Source: Sorex araneus (taxonomy: Eukaryota; Chordata; Mammalia; Eulipotyphla; Soricidae). From it: 64,000 nt of DNA. Positions 1-11,502 of this stretch are shown in pieces. The stretch spans positions 9,798,966 through 9,862,965 of the forward strand of contig NC_073302.1 in the NCBI RefSeq assembly GCF_027595985.1. The letters run 5' to 3'. The position numbers and the translations under genes are program-made. Position 1 is the first letter of the stretch; each line of letters opens with the position of its first letter. A model generated the notes under the pieces. The model was not told the origin of the DNA and did no database searches. It worked only from the letters and a program-made list of their open reading frames with translations.

Positions 1-695
1 TGCATGGAATGAAAGAAATAACTGCGGCCATGTAAGCGGCCGGAGCTCCAGAAATAGGCCACGCCCACTTTGAGACCACACCCCCTGATGACAGGACAGG
101 CCACTGAACTGCAGGATTGAGGCTGGGCGCTTCCGAGCGGGCCCCCAAAGCTGGCAGGGGACTGGAAGAGAGCTTCTCCACGTGGGGCGGGGTCTCCAAG
201 GAGAAATGCCAAATACCAAATACCTGCAAGACAGCGGGGGGGGGGGGGTCGGGGGGGGGTCAGGCACAGGCCGCCAGATGGCTGCGAGCTGCCAGCTGGG
301 GCTGTGGGCTTCTGAGCGGGCCCCCAAAGCTGGCAGGGGACGGGGGGAGAGCTTCTCCACGTTGGGCAGGGTCTCCAAGGGGAAATGCTAAATACCAAAT
401 GCCTGCAAGACGGCGGGGGGTCAGGCACAGGGCTCGAGATGGCTGAGAGCTGCCAGGCGGGGCTGGCGGCTTCCGAGCGGGCCCCCAAAGCTGTCAGGGG
501 ACAGCGGGAGAGCTTCTCCACGAGGGGCGGAGTCTCCAAGGGGAAATGCCAAATACCTGCAAGAAGGCGGGGCGGGGGTCAGGCACCGGGCGCGAGATGG
601 CTCAGAGTCGCCAGCCGGGGCTGGGGGCTTCTGAGCTGGCCCCCAAAGCTGGCAGGGGACGGGGGGCGGGGGAGAGCTTCTCCACGTGGGGCGGG
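1..695 (-). repeat. GC-rich tandem monomers, probable LINE-1 5' UTR
   Basis: About three and a half units of 160-180 bp recur, each with a 'gagcgggcccccaaagctg' core (near 135, 313, 475 and, with one change, 633) followed by 'gagagcttctccacg' and a 'ctccaagg.gaaatgc' block. Long G runs lie at 235-262. The leftmost 100 bp (aataactgc..., ...ggccacgcccactttg) resembles 24897-24970, just inside the 5' end of the complete minus-strand LINE-1. I therefore infer that this is the promoter-bearing 5' UTR of another minus-strand LINE-1 whose body lies left of the window. Open frames here are compositional. A plain minisatellite is the alternative. Confidence 0.55.
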
Positions 696-1614
696 AAGTT
701 CCAGTGTCTGGTGATGAATGGGAACTACTCAGAGGAGTGATCATGACCGTAAGGTAGTTCATACAACTGTAGCTTCACAGTATTGCACTCCAGACTTGAC
801 TCTATTATACAATAATATTACCTCAAGAAAAAAAGTCATTTCTCAGCTGAGACACCATCATAGGAGAACTGCTCACAGTATACTTCATCAGATTCCCATT
901 TGAAGGCTATTCTTTGTCCTTGCCCCAGTACAAGACACCAGCGGTCTTCCCCAGTAGGGCTAGATCCTTCTTCTTACACGTGTACTCACATGCAACTACC
1001 TCCCTAGTTCCCTCACTCTGAAACTGTCACAATGGGCTCCCAGTTCTCTAAGCTGTGTGTTTAGCTGGTGGTGTCGTCCTCTAGATCTGAGATCTTAGTG
1101 GACAGGATGAGATTCCCATAGGCCACCAGCATCTTTTGGTCTTTACTTAGGGCTAATAGTAATCCTTTACAGTACTTATCAGTCTAGGTGCTGAAGAAAA
1201 GAACATGACCTTTGGGAATGATGGATGGACCACAGTAACAAAGTCCTGGCCTCTGCTTCTACATCTGCTTCTTACAGGTGCAAGTAAGCTACTCTCCAAT
1301 AGCTTACCCCTTCACTTGTGGGCTCCAGTTCTATGTATTGGCCACAGAGAGGTCAGCATCATGCTTCAGCTCCCATTCTCGCTGTTCTGAAAGTTGTAGG
1401 ACTAGTCACTGATGGTTATCAAAAGCCCATTCAAGTGGATCCATCTCTAAAGGCCTAAGAAACCTTCCGTTGTTCAGAAAGGCTTGCAGATTTTCCTACC
1501 AGTATTTCTGGGTGCCTATCCTACGGCAATGTCAACTCTAAGGAGAACACAGAACAGGAAGTTCTGTTCACTCCTCTGTGCTCATGTACAGCATGTGCCC
1601 AGGAATATCTGATA

Positions 1615-1620
1615 AAGGAG
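1615..1620. repeat. Target-site duplication of provirus, left
   Basis: AAGGAG next to the left LTR. The partner at 9633-9638 is AAGGAA. The uninterrupted site in copy B (around 27000-27015) reads 'ataaaggaggagcaatctg', confirming a 6-bp duplication with one later change. Confidence 0.85.
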
Positions 1621-1987
1621 TGTCCTGTCCCGCCGGACAAAGTTATTCCAGGGTCTGAAGAGGCGCTACCTGAAATAGCAAGGGTGAGAAAGAAGAGGGA
1701 GACCAAGCAAGGAACTGTTGTCAAGGTCTCGTTTATTGAAGGAAAGTACACAGAATATATAGGCTGAGGGGCAAGGCTTTTGCGAGGGGGCCAGGGTGGA
1801 TCACGCGGGGCATTCGTGGGGCATTTGCGTAAGGGGGATCAGCAGACTGGAACATGATATGCCTGTCATCTTTGTGGGTCTCGCCCTTGGTACCTGATGT
1901 CTATTTCATAATACAATATCTTGGTGGGCACTCCCTGTCTGGGGAAATGGCTAAGCTCTCCTTTTCCCAGGGTCCCGGTCCCCCACA
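1621..1987 (-). repeat. 3' LTR of the provirus
   Basis: 367 bp, TG...CA on both strands. It is collinear with 9266-9632, with about 13 substitutions and no length change. Read on the minus strand it has a TATATA-type box and an AATAAA polyadenylation signal. Confidence 0.92.
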
Positions 1988-1998
1988 TCTCCCCCTGT
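1988..1998 (-). other. Polypurine tract
   Basis: On the minus strand CAGGGGGAGA directly precedes the 3' LTR start (TGTGGGGACC). This is the expected plus-strand primer site of a retrovirus and fixes the orientation. Confidence 0.8.
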
Positions 1999-2348
1999 GT
2001 TTTTATATATGAAACAATTGAGGGCTGCTGAGAGCCGCCTGGGTTGGTGAGGTGCCGTGTCTTAGGCTATGTAACGTGCCTCCAGACCCGAGGGGGCAGG
2101 GGTTCTGTCTTAGGTTATGTGAGGGAATTCTTACTCTTGCCATCACTGTGCTCTTATATGTGGCGCTTGGTTATTTTTTCTGCCAGCCGCCCCCGAGGTG
2201 AAGCTAAGGGGAGGTTGCATAGGGTAAGTGCTTAGTGAAAATGTGATGGGGACCCAAGAGGTAAGGCCTCACACTACTCCCGTCATGGAGACCCCTTGCT
2301 GCTCCTACTCGGGTCTGGTGTTACACTATATCCCGTCATAGGCTAACC

Positions 2349-4435
2349 TCACAGCTGACCCGGAGTGGGAGAGGGGATGTCAGGGTGCCGCGTCACTGGG
2401 AAATGAGCCCAGAGCCTATGGTACCAAGGGAACCTTAATCTCTCAGCTAAGGGGGATAAGTTGAGCCGGTCCGTCTCTGGGACTTGGTCAGGAACTCCCT
2501 CTTCAGGAGGCAGAATTGGTCCAAGGCGATGATAATGAACAGCAACCGTACTTCTGGTAGCGGAGTCGATCTGCGACTTAATAAAAGAGGTTAAGCGACT
2601 AAAGGCCCAAGGGCCAAAGGATAGTAGTATCAGGAGACCCACGAGGGGTCCCAAAAGACTAGGCAGTAACGTGGACAGCCAGGGTGAAGTGGAAAACCAA
2701 TTTTGATACCATGACTCCTGTTTTTCTCTAGCCCTTTTTCTTTCTTCCAGGCTCCTTTTGACCTTATCAATGCTATCCTGTACTAGACCTGCCTTTTCTG
2801 CATAAAAACAGCATTCCTCTTTAAGGGCCACACAGAGTCCGCCCTCTTGTAAAAAAACCAAATCCAAACCTCTGCGGTTTTGTAAGACTACTTCAGAGAG
2901 GGAAGTTTAAGAGTCCTTTAGATCTTGCAGCCCCTTCTGCAGTTCCTGAATGTCTCTGTCTACAACCTGGCTGAGTTGATTGTACTGCTGTTTGGAAGTA
3001 ACTAGGGAGGCAATGCCCGTGCCAGCGCCTGTAGCGCCTAGTTCTAAGACAACAGCTAGGGTTATTGCTGTGAGTGGTTCTCTTTTGTGGTGGGGTAAGA
3101 CTGCCCCTTTTTCCCCCAAAACTGAGAAAATCCTCAGGGTCATGAATGGAGAGCCTGGGAAACAGGGGGACCAGGACACAGTAGTCTCTGGTGCGCAAGA
3201 AGGCACTGGTCTCGACATGAGTGGTGAGGCCAGCAGAGCAGGCAAAGTAAGACTCAGGCGGGGCCGAGACATAGGTGAAAGAGGCGTCCACGCGCTGGGG
3301 GACATTACTAATGTCCTGCAATTCAAAAGGAGGGAGCATTCCAGGTCCTAGAAGACAAAGACCTGCACCGTGGACCTGACCTAAGGTAAGGCCGTGGCCC
3401 TCATTTGGGGCCCATCTCAAGACTGCGGGGTCGTTGGTGAATACGACCTGAGCAAAAATTGCAACACCCTCATAAAAGGGGGGTCTTGGGGAAAAGCAAA
3501 TCCAGCATTGCTCATATCGGGCTGAATGGGTAGCATGAAGGGCTTCAACAGATGCATTCACCATTTCCAAAATTAGTTCAGAGGAGGAAGGGCTCCCTTC
3601 AGGAAGTGTGGGGCGAAAGTATGTGGGCATAGGCTCGGCAACTGGTGGTAGGGCGTTCACCGGAGGGGGAGAGGAGTGTGGGTGTTCTCGGGAAGGGGGG
3701 TGAAGGGCTGGGTTAGGCCCGACAGCCGCTTTATGTAGGCTGGGAAGCTCTTTTAGAAGACGGATACTAAAAAGCAGACCAAAGTCCCTATAGGTCATGT
3801 AGAGGCGCAGTCCCCATTGCAGGTCTCGAGAACTAAGCCAATCATGTTGTCTGCCGCTGGTTGTGAAAGAAATGACAATGGGGTTACATCAGCCACGGGC
3901 GGGCTCAGGTGGTCACATGGGGTTCTGGGGAATCCGCCGGAAATCGCATTTGGCATGCACTTGGTGGGGCTGTAGCCTGGGGGGTGTTTTACAGTGATGA
4001 AGTCCCAGGAGGAGGAGGGGTTCCAGTACTTAGTGCCGGTGGTTTTGCAACCCCAAGAGGCATAAAAATAGTCAGAGGCCTGGCCGCATTTATGTGAGAG
4101 CGAGCAGTCTCAATGGGGGCCTGGACACACATAAAAGTCAGTGTGAGTTAGTTCTGCTCGTCTAGCATATTTTTGGTACAGCCGGGTATGTGGGAGTAGT
4201 GATCAAAAATGTTAGGGGTCCTATCCAGGGGCCAGAGATATTCATGGGTGCCCCAGTCAGAGCTGGCTCCTAGGGCCAGCTGACACAGGTCCTCTCTAAG
4301 CTCAGGCCAGTGGGGTTGAGTGCCAATGGAAGAGGAGGCCCAGACAGTATCACCTGCTTAGACTGAGGCGGAAGCTGGCGACGCCCAGGCAAAAAATAGC
4401 CAAGTCCATAATAATAGCATTCGAGGCAGGTCCAT
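2349..4435 (-). pseudogene. env: Retroviral env, degenerate (SU and TM)
   Basis: The reading starts at an ATG at 4433-4435 with a hydrophobic signal-like leader and soon meets a stop at 4358-4360. Further down, 2893-3798 is open in one frame and carries the C-terminal half of the surface subunit. The frame then shifts near 3110, before a fusion-peptide-like Gly/Ala stretch and a heptad region. A stop at about 2905-2907 precedes the TM core. The open frame 2349-2867 (172 codons) holds the conserved TM hydrophobic-epitope region with a CX6CC motif, a membrane span around residues 62-90 and a cytoplasmic tail. The layout is that of gammaretrovirus and type-D envelopes. At least two nonsense changes and one frameshift mean no functional envelope is made. 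Copy B lacks the locus. Confidence 0.85.
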
Positions 4436-4506
4436 GATGTCTTCTGTAAGAGAACAGAAAAGTCTGTCTCAGGGGTGGTTTTCCCTTGTTCAATAATATA
4501 ATTTAA

Positions 4507-7130
4507 CTAGTCTTTCGGGGAGTCACTTGACTCCTGAGGTTTGTTATATAATTTTACCAATCTCTCAGGGAGCCATCTAGCACCCTGATTTTTGTTGTCA
4601 TATACACAGACATGTGCTTTTCCCCAAATGAGGGCAGGGTCAGGACCGTGCCACAAACCGGTGGCAGGGTCTTTCCAGAGTATTTGAGCATAATTATCCT
4701 TAGAGAAGGGGTACCACAGTGATTGGCTGCCGAGTGACCGGCATCATCCAGTGTAAGGAAATTCAGGACGAACAGGGCATAAGAAAGCAAGAGGCAAGAA
4801 TTGCCCTTGAAGGTGTACAATGTCTCCTGAGCCTGCAGCTTTAGGAGAGTGTTTTTGAGTGTCTGGTGGGCATGTTCAACTATGTCTTGACCCTGGGGAT
4901 TGTATGGAATGCTGGTGACATGTTTAATTCTCAACCGAGCACAAAAGTCTTTGAATTTTTGGCTTGTATAACCAGGACCATTATCAGTCTTAATAATCTT
5001 GGGCTGCCCCATTATTGCAAAAGTAGACAGCATGTGGGTAATCACATGTTTAGTAGCTTCTCCTGCTAGTGCTGAGGCGGAAAGGAATCCGCTAAAGTTA
5101 TCAATAGTAACATGAACATATTTAAGCTTGCCAAATGTGGGGATATGAGTAACATCCAACTGCCAGAGTTCACCAGGGATAAGCCCTCTGGGATTGATGC
5201 CATAGTGAGGTTCGGGCATGAAAGGTAGGCAGGTTTTGCAGCCTTTAACTATAAGCCGGGTTTGCTCTCTAGTAATGCCAAACATCTGGCGTAATGTGGA
5301 GGAATTTAAATGATGAAGGGCATGGGCCTCCTGCGCGTCCTTGAGTGGATCAGGAGTTAGTGCTAGAGCAACAAGGCGCGTGGCTTTATCTGCCAAATCA
5401 TTGCCCTGTGACAAAGGTCCGGGTAAATCAGAGTGTGCACGAATGTGCCCAACAAAGAAAAGGTGGGACCGACAATGGATGCATTTTTGAATGTCAGAAA
5501 ACAACTGGAAAGTAGCAGAGGATGATTGAATGGAAGGAACCCTTTCCAAAACAGTTAATGATCTAACAACATACTGGCTGTCTGAGAACAGATTAAATGC
5601 TTGTAAAGGAAACATTTGAAAAACTTTAAGAGCTGCAAACAATTCCACTAACTGAGCAGAGGAAAAGGGAGTTTTGATGGGATATGCCCTACCATGGACG
5701 ACGTAAGCAGCTATCCCATTTTGTGAGCCATCAATAAACAAGGTTATGGCCCCAGGGATGGGTCTCGATACAGTGTTTTTGGATATAATAAAGGGGGTAG
5801 TCTTAAGAAATTGTAAAAGCTTTTCCTCGGGCAGGTCCGTGTCAAACTGTCCCTGATAGCTAGACAACAAGATTGCCCAGTCGTCATGACGGCTCTGTAG
5901 CCATCCAATTTGTTCTTTAGAATAAGGGGTGATAATCATGTCAGGGTCACGCCCGAAATATCTGATGGCAGTTTTTAGTCCAGAGAAGATCAGTTGTTCC
6001 ACTAGCAGAGGATAAGGAGGCAGAACTTTGGAAAAGGATGCAGGCATATGAATCCACATAAGGAGTTGTTTTTCCTGCCACAGCAGGCCAGAAGGCGAGT
6101 AAGGGGATGTGAAAATAATGAGGTATAGGAATTTGGAAGGGTGAAAATAGCCACAACTCTGTTGTGCAATGGTGGTTTCAACCATTTTCAGGGCTTCCTC
6201 AGCCTCTACAGAGAGGGACCGAGGAGAAGTAGGATCTGGGTCACCGAGGAGTATATCAAATGAAGGTTTAAGTTCTCCAGTAGTTAATTTTAAGTAAGGT
6301 CGAAGCCAATTTATATCCCCTAATAATTTTTGAAAATCACTGAGGGAGGTGAGAGAAGACCATCTGATCTGAATTTTCTTTGGGTGTATGAGGGAGGGGT
6401 CAAGCTGAAAACCCAAAAAGAGGAACGGATACTGAGTCTGGATTTTGTCTGGGGCGATAGTAAAGCCGCGGTTTTGAGGGGCTAAAACTATTTCTTGCGA
6501 AACCTGCTGCACTTCTGCAGGGGAGACTGCAGCAATCAGTAAATCATCCATGTAATGAATAATGTATGCAGAGGGAAAAAGCATCCTAAAGGGGTCAATA
6601 GTTTGGGCTACATAGTGCCGGCAAAGGGTAGGGCTATTAGCCATGCCTTGCGGAAGGACCTTCCACTGAAAGCGAGGGTTGGGTCCTATATGGTTAGTAA
6701 TCGGAACTGAAAAAGCAAAGGGTTTGCAATCCTCGGGGTGTAGGAGAATGGAGAAAAAGCAATTTTTTATGTCTATGATTATTTTTTGAAAGCCTGAGGG
6801 GATAGCAACCGGAGTTGGGAGTTCAGGTTGTAGCGCGCCCATAGGTTGCATGGTCTTATTTACACTCCTAAGGTCTTGCAACAACCTCCAAGTCCCATTT
6901 TTCTTTTTGATCACAAATATGGGGGTATTCCAAGGGGAAGTAGAGGGTTCAAGGTGGCCTAAGCATAATTGCTCCTGCACCAGCTCACAGGCTGCCTTGA
7001 CCTTTTCTAGGGGCATGGACCACTGATCAATCCAGATGGGTTTATCAGATTTCCAAAAGATTTTGTCAGCCTGGAGTGCAGGGGAATGGGTGGATCCAGG
7101 GAAAATCTTTAAAAACTCCCAAGCTGACAT
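4507..7130 (-). pseudogene. pol: Retroviral pol: reverse transcriptase, RNase H, integrase
   Basis: An 858-codon frame is open from 7130 to 4554. In order it shows reverse transcriptase (LPQGMANSP; catalytic YMDD at about residues 193-196), a connection region, RNase H (FIDGS and SDSQYV) and integrase (HHCC zinc finger ending in CKTC, then the catalytic Asp in LDVTH, Asp in KTDNGPGY and Glu in the IVEH context). The LLGDINWLRPYL wording is typical of betaretroviral RT. From about 4720 the conserved integrase C-terminal wording (GLWHGPDPALIWG, then RWLPERL) continues in another frame to a stop at 4507-4509, so a late frameshift has replaced the last ~55 residues. No protease or gag frame lies upstream, so the start at 7130 is only the first Met of the open frame. 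Confidence 0.9.
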
Positions 7131-7528
7131 CTGAGATTAACCCCTTACAACCCTAAGCTAAGTAGTTTTAAAAATTTTTGTTACCAGAAGTCTTGGAGAT
7201 CAAATAAAACAATAAGTTTTTCAACCAATTTTGCAACTCTAGAAAATAATATTTTAAACTGAAGCATTACTCTTTGAAACTGTTTTCATAGATCACAATT
7301 ATTTCAACTCACAAGATTCTCTAGGTCAAATAATTCTAATCCAGTGCAGATACAAATATATACATTGGTATAATAGCATAAGACCTTTGGACCATCAATT
7401 TTTGTGAAACACGGCAAAACTTTGACTTAATTTTGATAGTTTTTGTACTTTAGTTCAAATCATGAGCTTTCTAACTTTAACAATTCTACAATACAAACAT
7501 GCTTTCAAACACAGAAAAGAGCCTTTTG

Positions 7529-7532
<4 letters not shown>

Positions 7533-7571
<39 letters not shown>

Positions 7572-7625
7572 ATACACATACATATATACACATACATACA
7601 CATATACATACATATACATATTTTA
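7533..7625. repeat. (TA)n / (CA)n-rich microsatellite
   Basis: A run of TA dinucleotides followed by interrupted ACATACA/CATATACA repeats, inside the provirus between leader and pol. Confidence 0.9.
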
Positions 7626-8906
7626 ACCAAACTTTGATAATAGCATAGAAAAAAATTTGAACTGTCAGTTTATGGAAACATAAGAAAACTTTGTTTATTT
7701 TGAGGGTTTCTGTACCTTTGTTGCTTGAAAAACAGCTAAATTCCTCATTAAAATTGGCTGAGGCTTGTAAGATAAGGCCTTGCACTTTCTGAATTCTTAT
7801 TTCACTTTTTAGTTTTCTGGCTCTAGTTCTGTAGCTTTTTCTAGATAGTACAGATACTGGAATTCAAAAGAATTTCAATTGTTAATAACTCTTAATGTTC
7901 TTCCAATAAGAAATTTAGATTAAAACTTTCAATTTCGTTGTAGGCACCACATTCTAATTAGAAATCTTTGTTTAAACCTGATCTAAGAAGTTCCAAAGAT
8001 ACCTAGATCTTTTAAATTTCTGGGCTTCATATCACTCTGATCTCCCTAGATTTTGTTTGCCCAGGTCTAAGAATTACTGACTTCAAACTAGCTCTAACAC
8101 TCGAGTGTTCCACAGACAGACAGACAATAAATTCACTAAAAATTAGTTCACTAAAAACATCACACGTACATGTGCGCATGTCTATAGTTGATCTTTCGAT
8201 CTGACCCTTCAGAAACGACAGGGAGAAAACTGACAGACTGAGAAAGGAAGGAGCAGTCCCCAGGGCAAAGTTAAGCCCTGTCGGCCAATTGGGAATATTG
8301 CTCCCCGTTTCCCTGCCTGACCAGCCAGTTTCCTGCTTATTAAAAATGGGTCAAGAAAGCGCTTTTGTTGATATAAGCCGGCAAAACCTCTTCAAAATTG
8401 TTGAAACCTAAGGTGGTCAGATGCTAGCATTTTTCTTTCTTAGTCAAGACTAGTTCTGAGGCGGGGAACTAGTATCTTCTTATCAGACTTGGGGACTCAG
8501 AAATGAAAACACAGGACAAAGGGATTCAACCTTCCACCAGTGACTGTCTTCACTGGGAGGCTGTTTCTGCCAACTCGACAGAAATGAGAACACAGAAAGG
8601 AAAGGGTCACTGGTAGGCTGTTTCTCTAACTCGACGGAAATGAACAAGAAGGGGGGGGGCGGGGACACTCATAACAAACCACACAGATGCATGTCTGGCC
8701 GGTGAGGAACTTAGCCATAGTGGATCAGCCTGAGAGGTGACTTGCAGCCAGTGTCTAAAACAGCACCACCCTAGACCATATGTTCCTCGTGGAATCGCAG
8801 ACAACCCAATCGGACACCGTAACCTTAAAGGGATCTTAAAGATGCCAAGTCGTAGAGCCACAGACTCAGTACAAGGACGAGGACGTCCAAGACTGCACAA
8901 TCACTC

Positions 8907-8940
8907 ACACACACACATACACATACACACACACACACAA
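8907..8940. repeat. (CA)n microsatellite
   Basis: Interrupted CACACA repeat in the proviral leader region. Confidence 0.85.
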
Positions 8941-9245
8941 GACAAGGGAATTCAAGCCTTTCCGCCAGTGACCGTTTCGTCCTTATATTAATGAGCATCA
9001 ATATAACTAAAAAATTTTACCAAATCTTTTTTTCTTAACCCGTACTCCTCTTTCCCTGAATGAATTTTTGAGCTCCTTAATAAAGCTCTGTTCCTCAAAT
9101 AATGAATGGCCCATGCTGAATGGGACGGCATATGAATAGGTATACCTTTTATGTTCCCCCGCCTCTGAAGGTCGCTCAGGCAGCACTGATCCTTCGGGGG
9201 CCTTCTCCGTTGCTGGCGCCGTCCGGGAGTTGGCCGTGCTTCAGG

Positions 9246-9263
9246 TCCCTGTTGAGGGCGCCA
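9246..9263 (-). other. Primer-binding site, lysine-tRNA-like
   Basis: Two bases after the 5' LTR end the minus strand reads TGGCGCCCTCAACAGGGA. This is close to the tRNA-Lys3 complement used by lentiviruses and some betaretroviruses, with one extra base. It supports a class II (ERV-K-like) backbone. Confidence 0.75.
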
Positions 9264-9265
9264 CT

Positions 9266-9632
9266 TGTCCCGTCCCGCGGGACCAAGTTATTCCAGGGTC
9301 TGAAGAGGCGCTACCTGAAATAGCAAGGGCGAGAAAGAAGAGGAAGACCAAGCAAGGAACTGTTGTCAAGGTCTCGTTTATTGAAGGAAAGTACACAGAA
9401 TATATAGGCTGAGGGGCAAGGCTTTTGCGAGGGGGCCAGGGTGGATCACGCGGGGCATTCGTGGGGCATTTGCGTAAGGGGGATCAGCAGACTGGAACAT
9501 GATATGTCTGTCATCTTTGTGGGTCTCGCCCTTGGTATGGGATGTCTGTTTCATAATACAATATCTTGGTGGGCACTCCCTGTCTGGGGAAATGGCGAAG
9601 TTCTCCTTTTCCCAGGGTCCCGGTCCCCGACA
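9266..9632 (-). promoter_or_regulatory. 5' LTR of the provirus
   Basis: 367 bp, TG...CA. On the minus strand it contains the CTATATATTC box and, downstream, AATAAA, then ends ...GGGACA next to the primer-binding site. It is the proviral promoter. The right-hand target-site duplication AAGGAA is 9633-9638. Confidence 0.92.
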
Positions 9633-10473
9633 AAGGAAGAGCAATCTGTTTCCCCATCCACCGTTTACATGGACTTGATCAAACTATGGGAATTCATTCC
9701 CCTAACAAAAACCCCCAAGGATGGGAGAGACCCCTGTTAGACAAGATCCTTTAGCTATTAGACTGCAAATAGGTTGCAAACATGCACCCAGGAAAGAATA
9801 ATAAAAAGAGGAAAGAATAGAATAAAGGAAAAGCCTCATGAAATGTACCAGGAAAGTATAGAATAAGACTATTTAGTGTCCTTGAGATGCAGTGACATCA
9901 TGGACAAAAATGGAATAGGAAGCTGTTAGGACTTCACATTGTAAGGATGCCTTCTATCGCTAAGTAAAATAACCCGGCCTCTGATCTTCATGTACTTGTA
10001 CTAATTGATATTGATATGCATAGCAACTGTCATTTTTTGTCTCTTTCAACAACAGCTTTGCCCAAGGGATGGAAAAGTGAGAGATATTGTACTGAATAAA
10101 GGACATGAGAGCACTCTGGGCTGCCCAGGCGACCTAAGGCATGGACAGCCCCTGTGTGTTTGTCTGTCTCATTCCCTGCAAATGACCCCACTGGACAGGG
10201 ATTGAGTGTGTCAAATTGATTTGCTTCAGACGTGAAACCATGAAAGATGAAACATAAAACCTTAAGGAAAAACCCTTAAGGGGTGTTTCCACCACCTATG
10301 ATCCTAAAGATCCTAAGGCCTGTGCCTCTCAGAGAGAATAGATCAATGATAATAGCTCTCACACCCTGTTTTAATAGAAACTGCATTGCTGAAGCAGTAA
10401 ATGGGCTAAATGTTTTGTATGCAGGAATAACTAAAATGTTTCTTAACTCTCTACTTTCCTTTTTTTAATTCAC

Positions 10474-10735
10474 TTTTTTTTGTTGGATCACCATGAGGTA
10501 CAGTTACAAAGATTTCATGTTCGAGTTTCAGTCATACAATGATTGCACACCCATCCCTGCACAGTGCACATCTTCCACCACAATTGTCCCCAGTATATCC
10601 CCATCTCGACTCACTCCCAGCCTCTATGGAAGACATTTTCCCCCAGACTCTCTCTCTACTTTGGGGCATTATGGTTTGCAACACAGATTCTGAGAGCTCT
10701 GTACTTTTTTTTCTGTTTGCCGCTTTTCTTCAAAA
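10474..10735 (-). mobile_element. LINE-1 3' UTR fragment (copy A)
   Basis: 'ggatcaccatgaggtacagttacaaag' followed by a 'catcttccaccac' block is the antisense of a shrew LINE-1 3' end. A similar start is seen at 19290 in the complete LINE-1. Counterparts at about 27840-28085 and 55270-55535 show that it predates the duplication. Confidence 0.7.
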
Positions 10736-11046
10736 GAACCCCCACACCTAAGACCTGTTAAATATGATCTCTGTCTTAAGAAGAAATGGAAAAAATGACT
10801 ACTGATCAACAGGTAGATAGCTAGGTGATGTAATGGCCTCAAGGTTCCCAGCTTGTTTATCCCAGATCCACCTTCCATGGTTCTTTAGGAAATAGGCAAG
10901 ACAGAAATTTTAAGTTCTTCCTTCTGCCCATATACATAATACCTAGATTGAGCATTGTTCCTACTTCCTTGCACTCTGGGGTGCAATAAATTCTTTCACT
11001 TAAGAAACAAAGTCAAAAGAACTAAAGAGTAGAGCTAGATGGGAAG

Positions 11047-11502
11047 TGTTAGGGTTCTGGATCAGAGAGAACACACAAAACAATAAGCTTTGCGGTATAA
11101 AGTTTATTCGTCACACGTCGAAGAAGCATTGAGTTCAGAAGCTGAAACAGCTGAGAGGGCTGAGAAAGCTGACCCATGTGGGCCACGCCCTCCAGTAGGA
11201 GGGACCCTTCCCCTGTTTCCAGGGTCCTTTTATGCTCTAAGAGGACAAGGGGGTTTCCTGACCATCTCATACAACATCCTGGTGACACTTTTCCTTACTC
11301 AGTTCTGTAGATATCTCCACTGACTTCATGCAGGGTAATTCTGCCTTTTCAGCTGATTCCCATAAAGAGTGTCTGGTCCAACTGATGGTTTGGCAGAGGG
11401 AGGCAGGTTCATCTGAGCGCCGGTTAGAGCTGCTTCTTTCCAAAATGGCTGTGCTGATGCTAAGAAGAGCTAAGTATTGCCAAGAGGGGAGTGGGTCGCC
11501 AC
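11047..11502 (-). mobile_element. Solo LTR (copy A)
   Basis: Flanked by GGGAAG at 11041-11046 and 11503-11508. On the minus strand it has a CATAAAAGG box, an AATAAA signal about 60 bp before its end and a terminal ...CCCTAACA. About 455 bp with no internal genes, so a solo LTR. The same element sits in copy B at 28407-28863, and copy C keeps only its 3' end. The left-hand terminal base is atypical (an extra C outside CA). Confidence 0.65.

Larger units (their letters stand above)
7141..9245 (-). other. Proviral leader and region where gag-pro would lie; no gag seen
   Basis: 7141-8470 is AT-rich with no long frame on either strand. 8503-8990 has internal duplications: 'ggattcaa.cttcc.ccagtgac' occurs near 8522 and in variant form near 8947, and an 'aggctgtttct...aactcgac' block occurs at about 8559 and 8613. 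A plus-strand 'aataaagctctgttcctc' lies near 9080. I cannot match any of it to gag or protease. It may be a replacement of gag by other DNA, or gag decayed beyond recognition. Confidence 0.5.
1621..9632 (-). mobile_element. Endogenous retrovirus, class II-like pol with gamma-type env
   Basis: An 8.0-kb provirus in minus orientation, present only in copy A. It has two 367-bp LTRs (9266-9632 is 5', 1621-1987 is 3'), a 6-bp target-site duplication, a primer-binding site, a polypurine tract, pol and env. Motif spacing and wording in pol are most like betaretroviruses (class II), and the lysine-like primer-binding site agrees. The envelope TM has the CX6CC layout of gamma and type-D envelopes. No gag or protease is recognisable in the ~1.9 kb between leader and pol. 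Env has several breaks and pol one late frameshift, so the element is defective. The LTRs differ at about 13 of 367 positions (about 3.5%, counted by eye), so insertion is moderately recent and later than the duplication. Confidence 0.92.

Noticed and set aside
117-714. Overlapping ~110-codon frames at the left edge
   Set aside because: They follow the 160-180-bp tandem repeat and its G runs. The frames repeat the same words, so it is not a gene.
2044-2235. Small plus-strand frame between 3' LTR and env
   Set aside because: Opposite to proviral transcription, no recognisable feature; chance.
7443-7785. Frames rich in Tyr-Ile and His-Ile
   Set aside because: Translations of the TA/CA microsatellite.
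10005-10205. Frame kept in part between copies A (10005-10205) and B (27358-27573)
   Set aside because: Copy C breaks it with several indels, and it has no domain. Similarity is due to duplication.
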